This document shows, piece after piece, positions 7,342 to 11,311 of a stretch of DNA of 11,311 nucleotides. The position numbers and the translations under genes were made by a program. Source of the DNA: Candidatus Acidiferrales bacterium. GTDB lineage: Bacteria > Acidobacteriota > Terriglobia > Acidiferrales > UBA7541. The first letter of the stretch is position 1; each line of letters starts with the position of its first letter. The stretch covers positions 1-11,311 of the forward strand of contig CATPAM010000299.1 in the NCBI GenBank assembly GCA_955651735.1, in the 5' to 3' direction. The notes beneath the pieces are model-generated. The model was not told the DNA's origin, searched no databases, and was given only the letters and a program-made list of their open reading frames with translations.

Positions 7342-7797
7342 TTAGGAGTTCCATGCCACGCGCGAAAGCTGGCGCTTGCGATTTTCCCATTCCGCCCCGG
7401 AGAGGATGCGCGGCGCCACTTCGATGAGCCGCGGCGTCAGCTTGAAGACCGCGAGGGCCGTCCAAGGCTTTCCGTCGCGGGTGTGGAAGGCGCGCTCGTT
7501 CAGCAATTCGGCCATGTGCTTATAAGATTGGTCCTGGACAACCATCTCAGCCAGGTGATTCAGAACTTGCATTTCGGTGGGATTCTCTTCCAGGTGCAGG
7601 CAATCGCCGGCGATGCGGGTACCGTAGGGGATTTCTTCACCGGGGACTAGTTCCGCGGACCGGGCGGGGGGCTCCACTTGCACCTCGCGCTCCCACTCGA
7701 CGGCAACCATGCGCCATCCAGCCGCTTCACGTTGGTTGAGGTAATCGGTGCTGGGCCGAGCCGAAAGAGCTTCGCGAATCCACTCCATCTTTTTCAT
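7342..7797 (-). CDS. Small protein with recombinase-type DNA-binding segment, no catalytic domain
   Basis: This 151-residue protein has no serine-recombinase catalytic domain. Its C-terminal half (about 73-132) resembles the Recombinase domain that follows the catalytic domain in large serine recombinases. The core MAELLNERAFHTRDGKPW (95-112) has the usual pattern of LN-x-x-G-x-x-TR-x-G-x-x-W, with Ala103 in place of the first Gly. The N-terminal part contains LNQREAAGWRMVAVEWERE (20-38), which resembles short DUF4177-like segments. GGAG lies seven bases before the ATG on the minus strand, so the start is good. It converges on the cupin gene with only 15 bases between them and no room for a clear terminator. 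It could be a DNA-binding regulator or a domesticated recombinase remnant. Family assignment of the C-terminal part is by motif only. Confidence 0.75.
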   Translation of the reverse strand: MKKMEWIREALSARPSTDYLNQREAAGWRMVAVEWEREVQVEPPARSAELVPGEEIPYGTRIAGDCLHLEENPTEMQVLNHLAEMVVQDQSYKHMAELLNERAFHTRDGKPWTALAVFKLTPRLIEVAPRILSGAEWENRKRQLSRVAWNS

Positions 7798-8128
7798 GGA
7801 ACGTCTCCTTGACGACCCGCTCGCTTAGGCGACGAAAACAGGCACACCCACCTGGTAGTGGCGGGGAGCAATTTTCTCGCCCTTATCCTCGGCACGTAAA
7901 TCATTAAAGCAAAACGGCTTAGCTTGCGCGCGCGACGGTCTGAACAGCGCGGAAATGTCCGTTCGTGGGATGGTTTGTGGCGTCACCGGACACTGGCATG
8001 AGCGACCCGCGACAGAAGCGTCAACAAATAGAGCTCTTTCGTCCCTCGCCGGTTATGATCTCGGCGTCTTACTTGTCCACACTACATCTCCAGGCCGACC
8101 CGGTCCCGCCTCATCTTGGGGGTGTCCC
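7798..8128. other. 331-base stretch without a clear gene
   Basis: The region lies between the divergent genes at 7797 (minus) and 8129 (plus), so promoters for both should be here. Open frames run through it, including an upstream extension of the PilZ frame back to 7955, but their peptides look random. The only symmetric element I saw is a weak pair TGTCCG (7956-7961) and CGGACA (7987-7992). No promoter boxes stand out on either strand. Confidence 0.5.
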
Positions 8129-8434
8129 ATGCAAGCAGACGCGAAGGGAAAGCGAGCAGAAGAGCGCAAGCACTTGAAAGTAGGAGTGGATCTATGCAGC
8201 GTGGACGTACGAAGGCCCGCGCACTCCGGAGTTACGGGCAAGGCAAGCTCGCACGGAGCACGAGTGCTGACCCGCAAGGCGTTGAAGTCCAACCAGCGGC
8301 TCATCGTGCGCTCGTTGCTGCGAAGCTACCGGTCGAGAGCCAGAGTGGTGTATTGCGTGCCCGCGGAAGGCGGATTATACGCCGTTGGACTGCAGCTCTA
8401 CGCCAGTGCCGGGGAATGGGTATCGCCGGAATAA
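8129..8434 (+). CDS. Single-domain PilZ protein, putative c-di-GMP receptor
   Basis: Proteins with this domain bind cyclic di-GMP and adjust motility, polysaccharide export or adhesion. With the ATG at 8129 the product is 101 residues, normal for a stand-alone PilZ domain. The N-terminal RxxxR motif is intact as RAEER (9-13). The second motif, normally (D/N)xSxxG, reads KASSHG (38-43), with Lys38 in place of the acidic or amide residue. The end, GLYAVGLQLYASAGEW (82-97), matches the closing strand of the domain. The frame is open back to 7955, but those residues do not fit the domain. The ribosome-binding site is weak: GGGGG ends six bases before the ATG. The changed Lys38 may weaken or abolish c-di-GMP binding. 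It is followed after six bases by the gene at 8441. Confidence 0.72.
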   Translation: MQADAKGKRAEERKHLKVGVDLCSVDVRRPAHSGVTGKASSHGARVLTRKALKSNQRLIVRSLLRSYRSRARVVYCVPAEGGLYAVGLQLYASAGEWVSPE

Positions 8435-8440
8435 ATTCTG

Positions 8441-8779
8441 GTGACCGTTCCCCCATCCGGCTTCTGCAATGCCTGCAACAAGAGGAGGCCGGAGTCGCGA
8501 TGGTATGATGGCCAAGTGTACGCGCAGAAACTTAGGGTTGAAGTCGTGATACGGGGGGAGCGGCGCCTGTGTCCACTGGGGTGGCTGGATCAATTTTGCA
8601 TGCGGAACTTCACGAATGCGGTGGAGTTTGACGATACGTTGCCGCTGGCCGATGGGATTGTGGAAACGAGCTTTCGAGTTACCCCCGAACGCTTTGCGGA
8701 GAGCCTGGGAGCATGGCTCACGCAGAGGGGGAAGGGTGAAGGGCAGGCGTTGCGCGTCGAGGTAGGGACGACTACGTGA
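8441..8779 (+). CDS. Small cysteine-containing protein, function unknown
   Basis: I do not recognise a family. The frame opens with GTG six bases after the PilZ stop, which suggests translational coupling; no strong ribosome-binding site is visible. The 112-residue product contains Cys9-x-x-Cys12 near the start (FCNACNKRRPE), then Cys44 and Cys53, a pattern that could hold one zinc ion. The rest looks soluble, with no membrane helix or signal peptide. It ends five bases before the stop of the convergent patatin-like gene. The acidic middle section (VEFDDTLPLADGIVE, 61-75) and mixed composition look like a real protein rather than an antisense shadow, and no better frame covers this stretch. 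The true start could be further downstream. Confidence 0.55.
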   Translation: MTVPPSGFCNACNKRRPESRWYDGQVYAQKLRVEVVIRGERRLCPLGWLDQFCMRNFTNAVEFDDTLPLADGIVETSFRVTPERFAESLGAWLTQRGKGEGQALRVEVGTTT

Positions 8780-8784
8780 GTTTG

Positions 8785-9678
8785 TCAGGCTGCCGAGTCG
8801 CGTTTCGCGCCGCCAAGGAGCGCTTTGATCTCCGGCAGGGCGGCCTGCACCGCGGCGTCACCGACGGCGACAAGCTCGTCGGTGCGCGTGAAGTCGTCCC
8901 ACACGAAAGGCTTCACGTCGGGTTCGATGATGACGTCCGCTTGCTGGCGCCAGGCGATTTCGCCGTGGCGCTGGATGATGTTGAAGGAGCGGCTGATGAC
9001 GTCGGCGACCGTGCGGGGATCTTCCAGGTTTCCGGCTTCGAGATAGATGGCGATGACGATATCCGCTCCGAGCAGCAGAGCACCTTCGACAGGAACGGGT
9101 GCGGTGAGAAAACCATCCACGAGCGTGCGGCCTTCGAACTGAATGGGCACGAAAAGTCCCGGGTACGAGCAAGAGCCTCGCAGCGGAGGGAGTAGTGGTC
9201 CGCGAGTGTAGTACACGGAAATTCCTGCGTTGATGTCCGTGGCAGCTATGGCGAAGGGAGTTTTCAATTCTTCGAAGGTTTTCACATGCGTGAATCGCGT
9301 AAAGTATTTTTCCATGCGCTGGTTGGTGGCCAGGCCGAGCCAGGAAGGCGTCCAGCGTCCAAAATCCGCGAAGGTGGTGCCGCTGGCAATGCGCTGCATG
9401 CTGTCCAGCGGCACGCCCGCGCAGTAACAGGCGCCGATCAAAGCGCCGACGCTGGTACCTGCAACACAATCAATGGGAATGCCGGCGTTGATCAGCGCGC
9501 GAAGCACACCGACGTGTGCAATGCCACGCGCGAATCCGCCAGCCAGCGCGAGCCCCACGCGCAAGCGTTCGCTGTTCGGTCGCTCCTCGCCGGTGGCGAA
9601 AGAATGAAGTTTATCCTTCGCGTTCCGCAACCAGTCAAGGGCGTTGGATACTTTGTCTTCCAGCATTGGTCTATTCAT
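8785..9678 (-). CDS. Patatin-like phospholipase (RssA/NTE type)
   Basis: A serine acyl hydrolase with a Ser-Asp dyad that cleaves acyl chains from phospholipids or other lipids. With ATG at 9678 the product is 297 residues, usual for bacterial single-domain patatins. The oxyanion-hole segment is GGFARG (47-52), the nucleophile elbow is GTSVG (Ser76), and the dyad partner is Asp188 in DGF. The order and spacing match the RssA/NTE group. No signal peptide is seen, so it is probably cytoplasmic or membrane-associated. The start is uncertain: ATG at 9705 and 9666 are in frame, and none has a strong ribosome-binding site. The open frame continues upstream to 10191, but that part is antisense to the next gene and carries no patatin sequence. 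It converges with the gene at 8441-8779 and is divergent from the beta-oxidation gene. Confidence 0.93.
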   Translation of the reverse strand: MNRPMLEDKVSNALDWLRNAKDKLHSFATGEERPNSERLRVGLALAGGFARGIAHVGVLRALINAGIPIDCVAGTSVGALIGACYCAGVPLDSMQRIASGTTFADFGRWTPSWLGLATNQRMEKYFTRFTHVKTFEELKTPFAIAATDINAGISVYYTRGPLLPPLRGSCSYPGLFVPIQFEGRTLVDGFLTAPVPVEGALLLGADIVIAIYLEAGNLEDPRTVADVISRSFNIIQRHGEIAWRQQADVIIEPDVKPFVWDDFTRTDELVAVGDAAVQAALPEIKALLGGAKRDSAA

Positions 9679-9710
9679 TTTAGGGCCACTCAAGTCCTGG
9701 GGCATAGCGT

Positions 9711-9739
9711 TTGACCGGGGAATGCCGGTTTTGTAACCT
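9711..9739 (+). promoter_or_regulatory. Putative promoter of the FadN-like gene
   Basis: TTGACC (9711-9716) matches the -35 consensus at five of six positions. Seventeen bases further is TAACCT (9734-9739), a weaker -10 box matching three of six. Transcription would start around 9746, about 27 bases before the ATG at 9773. A short inverted repeat ACCGG/CCGGT (9714-9718 and 9725-9729) lies within the promoter and could be an operator, but the arms are only five bases. Confidence 0.4.
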
Positions 9740-9772
9740 GTCCTGCCGTCTGATTTTCTTAAAAGAGCATCC

Positions 9773-11311
9773 ATGAAACGTCGGATTGAAAAGGCTGTCG
9801 TGCTGGGCGCGGGGACGATGGGTTCGCGCATCGCGGCGCATTTTGCCAATGCCGGGCTGCCGTGCATTTTGCTGGATATCGTGCCGCCCAATTTAACGGC
9901 GGATGCGCCGGCCGCGGAGCGCAACAAGATTGTGCGCGCGGGTCTGGAAGCCGCAAAGAAATCGAAGCCTGCGGCATTTTTTACTTCCGCGCTGGCGGAA
10001 CGCGTGGCCATCGGCAATTTTGAAGACGATCTGGCGCGCTGCGCGGAGGCCGACTGGATCATCGAAGTGGTTGCCGAAAATCTGGAGATTAAGCGCAAGC
10101 TGCTTTCGCGCGTGGCGCAGGTTCGCAAGCCGGGCGCGATTGTAACTACTAACACTTCCGGGCTGCCTGTGCATTTGATTGCGGAAGGCATGAGCGAGGA
10201 ATTTCAGCAGCACTGGGCGGGGACCCATTTTTTCAATCCGCCGCGCTATTTGAAATTAGTGGAAGTGATTCCGGGGCCGAAAACCTCGCCCGAGGTGATC
10301 GAGGCGCTCAGCGAGTTTTGCGATCGCGGGCTCGGCAAAGGCGTGGTCATTGCCAAGGATACTCCGAATTTCATCGCCAACCGCATCGGGACGTTTTCGA
10401 TGCTGAATGCCCTGCGGTTAATGGGCACGCTGGGAATGACCGTGGAGGAGGTAGATGCATGCACCGGGCCGGCCATTGGGCAGCCGAAATCGGCTACCTT
10501 TCGAACCGCGGACATTGTGGGAATCGATGTTCTAGCGCATGTTGTGAAAAACATTTACGAGTCCGTGGCCAACGATGAATCGCGCGAGATGTACCGCCTC
10601 CCGGCGCTGGTCGAAGAGATGGTGCGACGCGGCTGGCTGGGGGACAAGACCGGGCAGGGATTTTACAAGCGCGTGAAGGGCGACGGCGCCTCGGAAATTC
10701 TCACTCTCGATGTGCACACCATGGAATACCGGCCGCGGCAGAAAGCGCGATTTGCTTCGATCGAAGGGGGTAAAACGATTGAAGACACGCGGCAGCGTTT
10801 GCGGGCGCTGGTGGGGCCGATTCTTGAGGGTCAGAAGGGCGATAAGGCGCAGCAATTTTTGTGGGGCTCGATCTCGGAGACATGTTTATATGCGGCGCGG
10901 CGCGTGCCTGAAATTTCTGACAGCATCGTAGATGTGGATCGCGCGATGCGTTGGGGATTTGGCTGGGAGCTGGGCCCGTTCGAGGTGATGGACGCCATTG
11001 GCGTGAAGGCTTTCGCGGAACAGGTGCAGACGGAGGGACGCACTCTGCCGGCCACCATCGAGAAACTGCTGGCCAGCGGTCGAGGCGCGTTTTATGAATC
11101 AGCGAAGGGCGCGACGACGGTTTTTGAGCCCCTGAGTGGTGCGGCGAAAGCGGTGGAACCGCCGAGCGGCGTCGTGGTTCTTAAATCGCTGAAGGATGCC
11201 GGGCGGGAAGTCGAGCGCAATTCGGGCGCGAGCCTGATCGATCTGGGCGACGGCGTGGTGTGCTGCGAATTTCACGCAAAGATGAACGCTATTGGCGCGG
11301 ACTTGATCGGC
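9773..11311 (+). CDS. 3-hydroxyacyl-CoA dehydrogenase / enoyl-CoA hydratase fusion, 3' end cut by window
   Basis: A multifunctional beta-oxidation enzyme of the FadN (YusL) type, with dehydrogenase domains first and the crotonase domain last, unlike E. coli FadB. The window holds 513 codons. The Rossmann NAD-binding motif is GAGTMG (12-17), with Asp35 closing the fold. The catalytic residues are Ser129 in TNTSG, His152 in THFFNPP, Glu164 and Asn203. The first C-terminal 3HCDH domain covers about 196-300 (TPNFIANRIG ... KTGQGFYKR). A second such domain spans about 360-440. From about residue 485 the sequence GASLIDLGDGVVCCEFHAKM begins the enoyl-CoA hydratase domain, which runs off the window. 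A full-length relative has close to 800 residues. The start is supported by the domain, with a weak AAAGAG six bases upstream. A thiolase gene commonly follows this type; it would lie outside the window. Confidence 0.95.
   Translation, partial: MKRRIEKAVVLGAGTMGSRIAAHFANAGLPCILLDIVPPNLTADAPAAERNKIVRAGLEAAKKSKPAAFFTSALAERVAIGNFEDDLARCAEADWIIEVVAENLEIKRKLLSRVAQVRKPGAIVTTNTSGLPVHLIAEGMSEEFQQHWAGTHFFNPPRYLKLVEVIPGPKTSPEVIEALSEFCDRGLGKGVVIAKDTPNFIANRIGTFSMLNALRLMGTLGMTVEEVDACTGPAIGQPKSATFRTADIVGIDVLAHVVKNIYESVANDESREMYRLPALVEEMVRRGWLGDKTGQGFYKRVKGDGASEILTLDVHTMEYRPRQKARFASIEGGKTIEDTRQRLRALVGPILEGQKGDKAQQFLWGSISETCLYAARRVPEISDSIVDVDRAMRWGFGWELGPFEVMDAIGVKAFAEQVQTEGRTLPATIEKLLASGRGAFYESAKGATTVFEPLSGAAKAVEPPSGVVVLKSLKDAGREVERNSGASLIDLGDGVVCCEFHAKMNAIGADLIG

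Noticed and set aside
7956..7992. TGTCCG ... CGGACA inverted pair
   Set aside because: Only six bases per arm with a 25-base gap; expected by chance at this GC content.
8116..8508. 130-codon plus-strand frame overlapping the PilZ gene
   Set aside because: The alternative frame at 8129-8434 contains the PilZ motifs; this one is Arg-rich without a domain.
9679..10191. Upstream extension of the patatin-like frame to 10191
   Set aside because: It is antisense to the Rossmann domain of the FadN-like gene, and the added residues do not belong to the patatin family.
1..11311. CRISPR array, tRNA or rRNA genes, complete insertion sequence
   Set aside because: I saw no regularly spaced repeats beyond the two copies at 1916-1980, no tRNA-like or rRNA-like stretch, and no transposase.

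Overview
The window looks like a piece of an Acidobacteriota chromosome, probably a soil or peat lineage related to Koribacter or Solibacter. This rests on recognising the protein families and their style (GTP-type PEP carboxykinase, an exported PQQ dehydrogenase paired with a small cytochrome c, a FadN-like fused beta-oxidation enzyme) and on the moderately high GC content. No marker gene in the window proves the assignment.

Layout. Positions 1-1498 hold the minus-strand pckG, whose C-terminus is cut off by the window edge. Positions 1499-2258 are about 760 bases without a convincing gene, but with a possible pckG promoter containing a perfect palindrome, a pair of 25-base direct repeats and a stem-loop. 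At 2259-2687 is a small four-helix membrane protein of unknown function. Positions 2873-7326 hold four plus-strand genes in a row, each with an export signal: a Tat-exported aldolase of the DHDPS/NAL superfamily, a secreted PQQ-dependent dehydrogenase, a secreted class I cytochrome c, and a secreted cupin-like protein. Their spacing suggests one operon, although a perfect hairpin sits between the first two. Facing them on the minus strand is a small protein (7342-7797) with a recombinase-type DNA-binding segment and no catalytic domain. After about 330 bases without a clear gene come a single-domain PilZ protein (8129-8434) and a small cysteine-containing unknown protein (8441-8779), six bases apart. 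A patatin-like lipase (8785-9678, minus) is then divergent from a FadN-like 3-hydroxyacyl-CoA dehydrogenase/enoyl-CoA hydratase (9773 to the window end).

How they may work together. PckG and the FadN-like enzyme are ordinary central and fatty-acid metabolism. The patatin-like enzyme could release fatty acids that feed beta-oxidation, but that link is only positional. The most distinctive unit is the exported four-gene block. The PQQ enzyme would oxidise a sugar or alcohol outside the cytoplasm and pass electrons to the cytochrome c encoded next to it. An aldolase-fold enzyme carrying a Tat signal would act in the same compartment, where its usual relatives are not found. The substrate cannot be read from the sequence.
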